Below, one piece after another: positions 29,568 through 39,435 of a DNA stretch of 64,000 nucleotides. A program made the translations under genes and the position numbers. Where the stretch lies: the NCBI RefSeq assembly GCF_900186835.1, contig NZ_LT906448.1:868001-932000 (forward strand), read 5' to 3'. Position 1 is the first letter of the stretch, and every line of letters starts with the position of its first letter. A model generated the notes under the pieces. The model searched no databases. It was not told the DNA's origin and saw nothing but the letters and a program-made list of their open reading frames with translations. This DNA is from Pasteurella dagmatis. Its GTDB lineage: Bacteria > Pseudomonadota > Gammaproteobacteria > Enterobacterales > Pasteurellaceae.

Positions 29568-31247
29568 TTAGAATCCTTCTTTTAAACTCACAGTTAAGTT
29601 AAAAACTAAATGCTCAGGTGAACTGTCTTTGCTATCTGCACAATAATACCCCTCACGCTCAAATTGATATGCTTTTTCTGGTTGTGCATTAGCTAAACTT
29701 TTCTCAACAACACCTTGTTTAACCACTAAAGATTCTGGATTCAGGACTTCATGAATATCATCTACTGCGCCTGGATTTGACACAGTAAATAAACGGTTAT
29801 ATTGACGGAACTCTGCTGGTAAATACTCTTCAGCAGATACCCATTGAATTACCCCTTTCACTTTGCGACCATCTGCAGGGTTTTTACCTAAAGTTTCTGG
29901 ATCATAGGTACAATATACAACTGTGATATTACCATCTATATCTTTTTCAACACGCTCTGCTTTAATCACATAAGCATTACGTAAACGAACTTCTTTGCCT
30001 AATACAAGACGTTTATATTGTTTGTTCGCTTCTTCACGGAAATCTGCTCTATCAATATAAATCTCACGAGTAAATGCTAATTTACGTTGACCTAATTCTT
30101 CACGATTTGGATGATTTGGTGCAGTTAAAATTTCTTTTTCAGCAAAGTTCTCAATCACAATTTTTAAAGGATCAATGACTGCCATTGCGCGAGGTGCATT
30201 TTCGTTAAGATCTTCACGAATACATGCTTCTAATGCACTAAGCTCGACTACATTATCTTGTTTTGTTACACCAATACGGCGACAGAATTCACGTAGTGAA
30301 GCCGGTGTGTAACCACGACGACGCAAACCCGAAATGGTTGGCATACGAGGGTCGTTCCAACCATCTACAATCCCTTCATTGACTAATTGTAATAATTTAC
30401 GCTTAGAGGTTAAGGTTGCCTCTAAATTTAAACGAGAAAATTCATATTGATGAGGTAATGGGCGCTCAATAGAAATATTTTCTAAAACCCAGTCATATAA
30501 ACGGCGGTTATCTTGGAATTCTAATGTACAAAGTGAATGAGTAATACGTTCAATTGCATCAGAAATACAATGGGTGAAATCATACATTGGATAAATACAC
30601 CATTTGTCACCTGTCTGATGATGGCTTGCAAATTTAATGCGGTACAACACAGGATCACGCATCACCATAAAAGGTGATGCCATATCAATTTTAGCACGTA
30701 AACTCGCTTTTCCTTCCTCAATTTCACCGTTTTTCATTTTTTCAAATAAAATAAGGTTTTCTTCAACAGAGCGATCACGATATGGGCTATTCTTACCTGG
30801 CTCAGTTAAGGTGCCACGATACTCACGCATTTCTTCTGGTGAAAGCTCATCAACATAGGCTAATCCTTTTTGAATTAACTCAATTGCATAGCCATATAAC
30901 TGGTCAAAATAATCTGAAGCATAACGAGGTTGACCGTCCCATTTAAAACCTAGCCATTCTACGTCTTGCTTAATTGAATCCACATATTCCACATCTTCTT
31001 TCACTGGATTTGTATCATCAAAACGTAAATTACATAGTCCTTGATAGTCCTCTGCAATACCAAAGTTTAAGCAAATTGATTTGGCGTGACCAATATGTAA
31101 ATAACCGTTTGGCTCAGGTGGGAAACGGGTTTGAACAGCTTGATGTTTACCCGAAGCTAAATCTTCATCAATGATTTGGCGAATAAAATTAGTAGGACGT
31201 TTTTCTGTATTTTCAACTGTTTCTGCACTTTCAATTCGGTTATTCAT
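29568..31247 (-). CDS. glnS: Glutaminyl-tRNA synthetase
   Basis: Class I synthetase that charges tRNA-Gln. It has 559 residues (E. coli 554). HIGH motif in [20 protein letters not shown] near residue 50; KMSKS counterpart in [19 protein letters not shown] and [14 protein letters not shown] are GlnRS-specific segments; the C-terminal anticodon-binding beta barrels run from about residue 345. Monocistronic, ended by a strong terminator. Confidence 0.97.
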   Translation of the reverse strand: MNNRIESAETVENTEKRPTNFIRQIIDEDLASGKHQAVQTRFPPEPNGYLHIGHAKSICLNFGIAEDYQGLCNLRFDDTNPVKEDVEYVDSIKQDVEWLGFKWDGQPRYASDYFDQLYGYAIELIQKGLAYVDELSPEEMREYRGTLTEPGKNSPYRDRSVEENLILFEKMKNGEIEEGKASLRAKIDMASPFMVMRDPVLYRIKFASHHQTGDKWCIYPMYDFTHCISDAIERITHSLCTLEFQDNRRLYDWVLENISIERPLPHQYEFSRLNLEATLTSKRKLLQLVNEGIVDGWNDPRMPTISGLRRRGYTPASLREFCRRIGVTKQDNVVELSALEACIREDLNENAPRAMAVIDPLKIVIENFAEKEILTAPNHPNREELGQRKLAFTREIYIDRADFREEANKQYKRLVLGKEVRLRNAYVIKAERVEKDIDGNITVVYCTYDPETLGKNPADGRKVKGVIQWVSAEEYLPAEFRQYNRLFTVSNPGAVDDIHEVLNPESLVVKQGVVEKSLANAQPEKAYQFEREGYYCADSKDSSPEHLVFNLTVSLKEGF

Positions 31248-31379
31248 TCTGACCTCAAATTACAATAAATATTTTGCTATAAAAAATGCTATCTATTCTA
31301 CATTGTTTGCCCTCAGAATACAAAAGTGCGGTCTATTTTCTTCTTATTTTGATCTTCCTATTTTTTGTTTTAATGATAA

Positions 31380-31397
31380 AATGAACGAACGTTCATT
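31380..31397. promoter_or_regulatory. Perfect 18-bp palindrome, TetR/AcrR-like operator
   Basis: AATGAACGAACGTTCATT has perfect 8-bp arms around AA. Operators of this form (GAACG..CGTTC with flanking AT) are typical of TetR-family repressors of efflux genes. It lies about 210 bp upstream of the TolC-like gene and 130 bp from glnS. Confidence 0.5.
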
Positions 31398-31451
31398 CAC
31401 TAACTCATTTACGATATATCAAGCTACAATTGATTTAACAATTAACCTAAT

Positions 31452-31492
31452 TTGAGTAAAACAATTAGAGAATATGATTATATTTTACTCAA
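31452..31492. repeat. Inverted repeat with 10-bp perfect arms upstream of tolC-like gene
   Basis: TTGAGTAAAA (31452-31461) and TTTTACTCAA (31483-31492) are perfectly inverted with a 21-base spacer. It could be two half-sites of a DNA-binding protein or a leader hairpin. Confidence 0.4.
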
Positions 31493-31608
31493 CATATGGC
31501 AAATTTAAACAAAATTAACGCTTTAGAAACCAAATAGAAAATTGCTATAATTTACACAATCGAAAGTGTGCAAAAATAGACCGCACTTTTTAATGGAAGG
31601 ACAACAAA

Positions 31609-32976
31609 ATGTTAAAACGTAATCAACTTACTTTGATTATCCTCTCAACTGCATTAGTCGGTTGTGCCAATATTGACACTTCATTTAACGAAGCCAAACA
31701 AAATTTCCAACAATATCAAGAAATTACTCAACAATATAGTGTGAAAGAAGATTGGTGGACGTTATATCAAGATCCACAACTGAATAATCTCATTGTGCAA
31801 GCCTTAGAAAACAATAAAAACCTTGCGAAAGCAGCGATTAATGTCAATAAAGCACTTTACGCAGCTAATTTAGTGGGCGCAAATTTAGTACCTGCGTTTA
31901 ACGGGAAATTAGAATCCACGGCAGCACGTAATATTGAACATAGCCAACCATCAAGAATAAACCATAGTGGCGCACTGAATGTAGGCTATACATTAGATCT
32001 TTGGCAACGTTTAGCTGATTCTGCGTCTGCTGCCGAATGGACATACAAAGCATCTGCACAAGATTTAGCAGCAGCTCGTCTTGCATTAATCAACTCGGTG
32101 ATTGCTACTTATTATCAACTATCATTTTTGAATGATGCAATCTACGCCACGGAAGACAGTATAAAATACTACAATCAAATTAGCCAAATTATGCAAAACC
32201 GCTTTAAATTAGGTGTAGCAGATAGTGCAAGTACCGTTCAAGCACAACAATCTGTATTGCGTGCAAGCAATCAGCTTTTAACGTATCAAACACAGCGCAA
32301 AATAGCAGAACAAACTCTACGCAATTTACTCAATTTAAAGCCAAGCGATCCATTAAATCTTAACTTACCAAAAATATTGAATGTCAAAAATGTTGGTATT
32401 AACACAAATGTGCCAGTTTCAACCATTGCAAACCGACCAGATATCAAAAGTGCACAATATCGTCTAAATGGGGCATTTAAAGATACTAAAGCAATGCAAA
32501 AAAGTTGGTTCCCAACTGTTACATTAGGTGCAAGTTTATCATCTGCAGGTACTAAAGTAGATAACGCATTACATACTCCAATTGCGGCAGGTTTAGTCAG
32601 CGTTAATTTACCATTTTTAAACTGGAATGTGGTGAGATGGAATGTCAAAATCTCTGAGGCAAATTATGAAACAGCACGTTTAAACTATGAGCAAAGTATC
32701 ACAAAAGCCCTCAATGAAATTGACACGAACTACTTTGCTTACCAACAATCAAAATCGAGTTTTGACAACCTACAAAAAGCCTATACACATAACAAACGTA
32801 TTACACAATATTACAAAAATCGTTATGACGCTGGTGTATCTCAATTACGTGATTGGCTAATGGCTGCAAATACTGAAAATGACTCTCAACTCGCTATTTT
32901 GAATGCAAAATACCAACTCATTCAGCAAGAAAATGCCATTTACAGTGCAATGGCTGGTTATTACACTGCGAAATAA
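31609..32976 (+). CDS. Outer-membrane efflux channel lipoprotein (TolC/OprM, NodT family)
   Basis: Outer-membrane factor for tripartite drug efflux. A lipoprotein signal ends in LSTALVGC, with the lipidated cysteine at residue 19. Residues about 60-450 show two repeats of the OEP fold (LIVQALENNKNLAKAAINVN; ARLALINSVIATYYQL; YRLNGAFKDTKAMQKSWFPT; LNEIDTNYFAYQQSKSSFDN). It has 455 residues, typical for NodT members. It appears to correspond to the TolC-like HI1462 of H. influenzae, which is not linked to the acrAB-type pump genes; no pump genes are nearby here either. Confidence 0.92.
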   Translation: MLKRNQLTLIILSTALVGCANIDTSFNEAKQNFQQYQEITQQYSVKEDWWTLYQDPQLNNLIVQALENNKNLAKAAINVNKALYAANLVGANLVPAFNGKLESTAARNIEHSQPSRINHSGALNVGYTLDLWQRLADSASAAEWTYKASAQDLAAARLALINSVIATYYQLSFLNDAIYATEDSIKYYNQISQIMQNRFKLGVADSASTVQAQQSVLRASNQLLTYQTQRKIAEQTLRNLLNLKPSDPLNLNLPKILNVKNVGINTNVPVSTIANRPDIKSAQYRLNGAFKDTKAMQKSWFPTVTLGASLSSAGTKVDNALHTPIAAGLVSVNLPFLNWNVVRWNVKISEANYETARLNYEQSITKALNEIDTNYFAYQQSKSSFDNLQKAYTHNKRITQYYKNRYDAGVSQLRDWLMAANTENDSQLAILNAKYQLIQQENAIYSAMAGYYTAK

Positions 32977-32984
32977 CACATCAG

Positions 32985-33008
32985 AAGAGGCGATTAAGCC
33001 TCTTTTTC
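32985..33008 (+). terminator. Stem-loop terminator after the tolC-like gene
   Basis: AAGAGGC-gattaa-GCCTCTT followed by TTTC; ends 15 bases before the cutC start. Confidence 0.75.
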
Positions 33009-33023
33009 TTAGGTAAAAATCAA

Positions 33024-33764
33024 ATGAAACTTGAAGTTTGCATCGACAATATTGAATCGGCTATTACTGCTGAAAAAGCTGGTGCAGATCGCTTAGAGCT
33101 TTGTGGCTGCTTATCAGTGGGTGGTGTTACACCGCCTTATTCACTGATCAAAAGTGCGGTCAATTTAGTCAAAATTCCCTGCTATGTAATAATCCGCCCA
33201 CGTGCAGGCGATTTTCTTTTTAGCGTAAATGAAGTGCAAATGATGTTAGATGATATCCAAATTGCAAAAGAGCTTGGTGCTAAAGGGATTGTGATTGGAG
33301 CATTAACTGAAGAAGCAAAAATCAACTTAACTGTTTGTGAAAAACTGATCCAAGCAGCAGATGGAATAGGCATTACATTTCACCGTGCTTTTGATTTATG
33401 CAAAGATCCATTTGAAAGTCTTGAACAAGTCATTTCATTAGGTTGCGAACGAGTTTTAACATCGGGGCAAAAAGTAACCGCACTTCAGGGCAAAACTTTA
33501 CTCAAACAATTAGTCGAACAAGCAAGTGATCGCATTCAAATTATGGCAGGTGCTGGTATAAGTCCAGAAAATGTACAAGACTTAATTAATAGAACCAATG
33601 TTCAAGAATTACATTTATCTGGTAAAAGTTATCGTTTAAGCGCGATGAAATTAGAATCCGATGCCGTAATGGGCAATAACGCCGAAGACGATCAAAAGAT
33701 TTGGATAACAGATTTCAATAAGATCCAAGCAGTACGAAAAGAATTGGATAAAAAAAGAAAATAA
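33024..33764 (+). CDS. cutC: CutC family protein (copper homeostasis)
   Basis: TIM-barrel cytoplasmic protein associated with copper handling. It has 246 residues (E. coli 248). Family segments: EVCIDNIESAITAEKAGADR, LCGCLSVGGVTPPYSLI, IIRPRAGDF, GADGI-like region KGIVIGALTE, ITFHRAFD and VLTSGQ. AGGTAAAAATCAA precedes the ATG. Convergent with rnpB, whose 3' end lies within 10 bases of the stop. Confidence 0.95.
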   Translation: MKLEVCIDNIESAITAEKAGADRLELCGCLSVGGVTPPYSLIKSAVNLVKIPCYVIIRPRAGDFLFSVNEVQMMLDDIQIAKELGAKGIVIGALTEEAKINLTVCEKLIQAADGIGITFHRAFDLCKDPFESLEQVISLGCERVLTSGQKVTALQGKTLLKQLVEQASDRIQIMAGAGISPENVQDLINRTNVQELHLSGKSYRLSAMKLESDAVMGNNAEDDQKIWITDFNKIQAVRKELDKKRK

Positions 33765-33768
33765 GAAA

Positions 33769-34147
<379 letters not shown>

Positions 34148-34154
34148 GGCGAAA

Positions 34155-34160
34155 AGTATA
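34155..34160 (-). promoter_or_regulatory. -10 element of rnpB
   Basis: TATACT on the minus strand lies 7 bases before the inferred 5' end of RNase P RNA. The -35 region is not clear. Confidence 0.5.
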
Positions 34161-34338
34161 ATGGAATTCCTGATAAAAAAACAGATTTATTTAAAATTTC
34201 CGTAAAATGGACCGCTCTTTTGCTGAATTTTACTCATAGCCACTAATAATCCTCTTTCTCTATAAACTAAAACGCAAAATGAATAGAAAATCTTGTGCTA
34301 TAATCAACCCAGTTTTTATGTAGATAAAGGACTCAGAA

Positions 34339-35274
34339 ATGAATTATTTACAGATTGCCCGTGAAACCTTGCAAGTAGAAGAGAAAGCCCTTTCACGTTT
34401 GAGTAAAAATCTAGATGACAGCTTTAGCGATATTGTAGAGCTCATCCTCAATTGCCAAGGACGTTTAGTTATTGGCGGTATCGGAAAATCAGGATTAGTT
34501 GGAAAGAAAATGGTAGCAACATTTGCTTCAACAGGCACGCCAAGTTTCTTTTTACACCCAACCGAAGCCTTCCACGGCGATCTTGGAATGCTAAAACCTA
34601 TTGATATTGTGATGCTTATTTCTTATAGCGGTGAAACTGACGATGTAAATAAATTGATCCCAAGTCTGAAAAATTTTGGTAATACCATCATTGCATTGAC
34701 AGGCAATCCTAATTCTACTCTAGCCAAACATGCAGATTATGTACTAGACATTAGTGTCGAGCGTGAAGTTTGTCCAAATAATCTCGCTCCAACGACCTCT
34801 GTACTGGTGACAATGGCATTAGGTGATGCACTTGCAGTTTCACTGATTAAAGCTCGTGATTTCCAACCTGCAGACTTTGCAAAATTTCACCCTGGTGGTA
34901 GTCTTGGTCGCCGTTTATTGTGCCGAGTAAAAGATCAAATGCAAACTCGCTTACCAGTGACCGCACTTCATACGCCATTTACAGATTGCTTAACCATCAT
35001 GAATGAAGGCAGAATGGGGGTGGCATTAGTAATGGAACAAGGTGAGTTAAAAGGCATTATTACTGATGGTGATATTCGTCGTGCATTAAGTGCCAACAGT
35101 GTTCAAACCCTTAGTAAAACGGCACAAGAATTAATGACATCAAATCCCAAAACTATTCATATGGATGCTTTTTTGTCGGAAGCTGATGCTTTAATGAAAG
35201 CAAAAAAAATTCACTCACTTGTTGTTGTTGATGATAACAATAAAGTTGTGGGCTTAGTGGAGTTCTCAAGCTAA
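34339..35274 (+). CDS. kdsD: D-arabinose 5-phosphate isomerase
   Basis: Converts ribulose-5-phosphate to arabinose-5-phosphate for Kdo and lipooligosaccharide core synthesis. It has 311 residues: an N-terminal SIS domain (GGIGKSGLVGKKMVATFAST and SYSGETDDVNKL) and two C-terminal CBS domains from about residue 205. It is the KpsF/GutQ/YrbH type. AAAGGACTC lies before the ATG. Its stop overlaps the kdsC start (TAATG), so the two steps of the pathway are coupled. Confidence 0.95.
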   Translation: MNYLQIARETLQVEEKALSRLSKNLDDSFSDIVELILNCQGRLVIGGIGKSGLVGKKMVATFASTGTPSFFLHPTEAFHGDLGMLKPIDIVMLISYSGETDDVNKLIPSLKNFGNTIIALTGNPNSTLAKHADYVLDISVEREVCPNNLAPTTSVLVTMALGDALAVSLIKARDFQPADFAKFHPGGSLGRRLLCRVKDQMQTRLPVTALHTPFTDCLTIMNEGRMGVALVMEQGELKGIITDGDIRRALSANSVQTLSKTAQELMTSNPKTIHMDAFLSEADALMKAKKIHSLVVVDDNNKVVGLVEFSS

Positions 35275-35819
35275 TGATTACTGAAAAATTAAAGAAAATT
35301 AAGCTCGTAATTACCGATATTGACGGTGTATTAACAGATGGCTTATTACATTATGATGCTAATGGAGAAGCAATAAAAAGTTTCCATGTCCGCGATGGAT
35401 TAGGTATTCGAATGCTGATTGAATCTGGTATTCAAGTGGCTGTTTTGTCAGGCAGAGATTCGTCTATTTTACGCAAGCGCATTGCCGATTTAAAAATTTC
35501 GCACTTTATTTTAGGTAAACTTGAGAAAGAAAGTGCATGTTTCCAGCTAATGCAACAAAATAATGTAGCTGCTGAAGAAACGGCTTATATTGGAGATGAT
35601 AGCGTGGATCTTCCTGCATTCGCAGTTTGCGGACTTTCATTCACAGTTGCAGACGCACCACAATATGTTAAAACTTGTGCAGACTATGTATTACAATTGG
35701 GTGGTGGTAAAGGCGCATTTCGTGAAATGTCAGATATGATTTTAGAAGCTCAAGGTAAAAGTGAAGTCTATGCTACAGCAAAAGGATTCTTAAAAACTGT
35801 AGAAAAAATGACACAATAG
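35274..35819 (+). CDS. kdsC: 3-deoxy-D-manno-octulosonate 8-phosphate phosphatase
   Basis: HAD-superfamily phosphatase producing free Kdo. It has 181 residues. The nucleophile motif is TDIDGVLTDG (Asp15, Asp17), motif II SGRDS, and motif IV GDDSVDLPAF. Translationally coupled to kdsD and ended by a strong terminator. Confidence 0.96.
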   Translation: MITEKLKKIKLVITDIDGVLTDGLLHYDANGEAIKSFHVRDGLGIRMLIESGIQVAVLSGRDSSILRKRIADLKISHFILGKLEKESACFQLMQQNNVAAEETAYIGDDSVDLPAFAVCGLSFTVADAPQYVKTCADYVLQLGGGKGAFREMSDMILEAQGKSEVYATAKGFLKTVEKMTQ

Positions 35820-35833
35820 TCGATTACGCAAAA

Positions 35834-35862
35834 AAAACGCTACTCAAAAGTAGCGTTTTTTA
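35834..35862. terminator. Stem-loop terminator between kdsC and sspB
   Basis: AAAACGCTACT-caaa-AGTAGCGTTTT with T-run; can serve both convergent genes. Confidence 0.9.
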
Positions 35863-35875
35863 TTGAATGTTTTTA

Positions 35876-36337
35876 CTATTTCACAATTCTTAAATGAGAA
35901 GGTGCTTTTTTCTCAGTTGATTGTGCCTGTGGTTTTGGTTGAGTTTTCGGCTTATCTACCGCTTCAGCAAAACTTAATGGCTGTTCAGACATTGTCTTCT
36001 CAAGCTCATCATAAATTTCTTCTGGCTCAAACATTACACCATCACCATTCTCACGTGCATAAATCGCTAATGCAGCACCCATTGGGATATAAATATCCTG
36101 TGGCACACCACGAAAACGTGCATTAAACGCAATAAAGTCATTAGTTAACTGCAAATTTCCAGTCGCATTTGTAGAGATATTCAACACAATTTGTCCATCT
36201 TTCACATATTCAACCGGTACTTTCACACCAAAATAAGTTGCATCAACAACCAAATAAGGGGTGAAATCGTTATCCACTAACCAATCGTAATAAGCACGCA
36301 ATAAATATGGTCGCTTTGGTGAAGACTTATATTCCAT
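35876..36337 (-). CDS. sspB: ClpXP protease specificity-enhancing factor
   Basis: Adaptor that delivers ssrA-tagged peptides to ClpXP. It has 153 residues. The N-terminal substrate-binding domain reads RPYLLRAYYDWLVDNDFTPY and NDFIAFNARFRGVPQDIYIP; the flexible linker is rich in Gln, Lys and Pro; the C-terminal ClpX-docking peptide HLRIVK is intact. Follows sspA with a 6-bp gap, the usual sspAB operon. Confidence 0.96.
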   Translation of the reverse strand: MEYKSSPKRPYLLRAYYDWLVDNDFTPYLVVDATYFGVKVPVEYVKDGQIVLNISTNATGNLQLTNDFIAFNARFRGVPQDIYIPMGAALAIYARENGDGVMFEPEEIYDELEKTMSEQPLSFAEAVDKPKTQPKPQAQSTEKKAPSHLRIVK

Positions 36338-36343
36338 TATACG

Positions 36344-36982
36344 TTACTTCTCATCCATTAAATTTTTTGGTGCTGTTGCGCCTAAAGACTGCATAAATGA
36401 ATCACGTTCAAATACACGAGCCATATAAGTTTTAATTGCTTTACTACCAGCCCCTGTGAAATCAACGCCTAATTCCTGCATACGCCATAATAATGGTGCA
36501 ATATAGCAGTCAATTAAACTAAACTCTTCACTCATAAAATAAGGCGTTTGTGAAAAAATTGGCGCAATCGCAAGAATTTCTTCTTTTAGTTGTTTTAATG
36601 CAGTTGCACGTTCAGCATCTGTACCTTTTTCTGCTTTTACTAGCGCTGGATACCAATCTTGCTCAATTCTTAACATCAATAAACGGCTTTTACCACGAGC
36701 AACTGGATACACAGGCATTAATGGAGGATGAGGAAAACGCTCATCAAGATATTCCATAATAATACGAGAATTAAATAATACTAAATCACGTTCGACTAAT
36801 GTCGGTACAGTACCGTAAGGATTTAACTCCATTAAATCTTCTGATACAACTTGAGGATCTACAACTTCCGTTTCATAAGCGACACCCTTTTCTGCTAATA
36901 CAATTCTCACTTGATGACAGTAAATATCTGTTTTATCTGAAAAAAGTGTCATTACTGAACGTTTATTTGCAGCGCTTGTCAT
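36344..36982 (-). CDS. sspA: Stringent starvation protein A
   Basis: Glutathione-S-transferase fold protein that binds RNA polymerase and modulates stress and virulence genes. It has 212 residues (E. coli 212). The N-terminal thioredoxin-like domain (MTLFSDKTDIYCHQVRIVLA) precedes the GST C-terminal helices. Starts may be at 36982 or at the internal Met of SVMTLF; the former is preceded by CGGAGGAATAG. Transcribed with sspB, downstream of rplM-rpsI as in other gamma-proteobacteria. Confidence 0.95.
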   Translation of the reverse strand: MTSAANKRSVMTLFSDKTDIYCHQVRIVLAEKGVAYETEVVDPQVVSEDLMELNPYGTVPTLVERDLVLFNSRIIMEYLDERFPHPPLMPVYPVARGKSRLLMLRIEQDWYPALVKAEKGTDAERATALKQLKEEILAIAPIFSQTPYFMSEEFSLIDCYIAPLLWRMQELGVDFTGAGSKAIKTYMARVFERDSFMQSLGATAPKNLMDEK

Positions 36983-37129
36983 CTATTCCTCCGACAGCTC
37001 TTAAATGAATTAAAATATCGTTATCATATCGCCTAAAATCAGGCATTACATCATATAAAAAATGGGTATTAATTCTATCATAAATAGAACCTATTTTTAC
37101 AAAATAATCAAAATTTTTTTGCTAACAAA

Positions 37130-37158
37130 AAAAATTGCAAGCCCTTTTGGACTTGCAA
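37130..37158 (-). terminator. Terminator of the rplM-rpsI operon
   Basis: On the minus strand TTGCAAGTCC-aaaa-GGGCTTGCAA is followed by eight T. It separates rpsI from sspA. Confidence 0.85.
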
Positions 37159-37185
37159 CTTGAATATAAAACGTAAAATATAAAA

Positions 37186-37581
<396 letters not shown>

Positions 37582-37594
37582 CTAAACCTCGTGA

Positions 37595-38326
<732 letters not shown>

Positions 38327-38671
38327 TTATGCTTTGGCTGTAAGATCTTTAATTACTGTTGTTGCAGAATTCCGAATAACAGACTGAATCCCTTTTTGTG
38401 CAGATGCAAGTGATGCATAATATTGACTACGCCCAATTTCTTGATGATTTTTTGCTTTTAACACAAAATAAGGTTTGTCATTTTTTGCGACTTTTACTTC
38501 AAAGCTTTCTGCTTCTAAACCATTTTTTTGTACCGAAGCAATACCATTTTCAGCTGCTGCTCTAGAACGATACAATTCACTAGTTAAAATCACTTGGCTA
38601 TTTGCCGCCACAAGATTAAACATAAATTGTCCGTCTTTTGCTAATTTTAATTCATACCAGCCTAACGCCAT
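38327..38671 (-). CDS. YegP/UPF0339 family protein (two DUF1508 repeats)
   Basis: It has 114 residues in two related halves: GWYELKLAKDGQFMFNLVAA with SELYRSRAAAENGIASVQKN, and FEVKVAKNDKPYFVLKAKNH with SQYYASLASAQKGIQSVIRN. This is the DUF1508 fold (YegP). Physiological role unknown. AAGGAGAAAC is placed before the ATG. Monocistronic with its own terminator. Confidence 0.92.
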   Translation of the reverse strand: MALGWYELKLAKDGQFMFNLVAANSQVILTSELYRSRAAAENGIASVQKNGLEAESFEVKVAKNDKPYFVLKAKNHQEIGRSQYYASLASAQKGIQSVIRNSATTVIKDLTAKA

Positions 38672-38760
38672 AAGTTTCTCCTTATTTTCTTTCCTAGTGA
38701 GATGAATTTCTCATAGGCAAGAATAGATCCTCTGGTGAAAATTGCAACCTTTTTAATCAA

Positions 38761-39408
38761 TTAAAGTGCTTGTTGCGTGTAAAGTTTTACTTTACTTAGT
38801 TCAGACATTTTATTTACATAACAACCTAATTTTTCAGGAAATTCTAAACCTTTCACACAGGTTAAGTTACGTAAAGTTGGAAAAACTAAAATATCTTCTA
38901 AAGACAATTCAGTATTCAATGAGCCTTCGCCTAAAACTAACGGCTCTAATTTTGCTAAATCAGAATGTAATCTGTCTAAATATTCATTGGTTTTTTCCCA
39001 ATGCATTGCAAAATCGCCCACATATTCGGTTTTCTTTTTAGTGAAATAATCGACCGCACTTTGTGTTGCAAATTCTGGCACATCGAGCTTAATAAAACGT
39101 GGCATTAAAAGATAATTTGAATAGCTGGTAATCTCACTTAAAATCGCTTGTACTTCTGGACGAACCTCACCTTTTAATACTGGTTCTCCATAGTGTTGAT
39201 CAACATAATGAACAATATCTAGGCTTTCAGGCATTGCTGTACCATCTTCTTTGATCAAGATTGGGACAACTTTCTTCCCGACCAAACTTATCGGTGTTGC
39301 ATCATCATCGTTTAATAAAATGTGAAATTCAACGGGCAAATTTTTCAACCCAAAGATCATCATCGCACGCACACAATAAGGGCAATGATCGAATACATAT
39401 AATTTCAT
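38761..39408 (-). CDS. grxB: Glutaredoxin 2
   Basis: GST-fold glutaredoxin reducing disulfides with glutathione. It has 215 residues from ATG 39408, exactly the E. coli length; CAGGAGAAAACA precedes it, and an earlier in-frame start is rejected. Active site CPYC at residues 9-12 (FDHCPYCVRAMM), then VGKKVVPILIKEDG (cis-Pro) and a helical C-terminal domain. Lies 27 bp after recD on the same strand. Confidence 0.95.
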   Translation of the reverse strand: MKLYVFDHCPYCVRAMMIFGLKNLPVEFHILLNDDDATPISLVGKKVVPILIKEDGTAMPESLDIVHYVDQHYGEPVLKGEVRPEVQAILSEITSYSNYLLMPRFIKLDVPEFATQSAVDYFTKKKTEYVGDFAMHWEKTNEYLDRLHSDLAKLEPLVLGEGSLNTELSLEDILVFPTLRNLTCVKGLEFPEKLGCYVNKMSELSKVKLYTQQAL

Positions 39409-39435
39409 TGTTTTCTCCTGTATAAAAAATAACAA

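Larger units (their letters stand above)
31248..31608. other. glnS-tolC divergent intergenic region
   Basis: 361 bp, very A/T-rich, with USS copies near 31324 and 31580. It holds an 18-bp palindrome and a longer inverted repeat described separately. The region just before 31609 has the ribosome binding site GGAAGGA. Confidence 0.6.
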
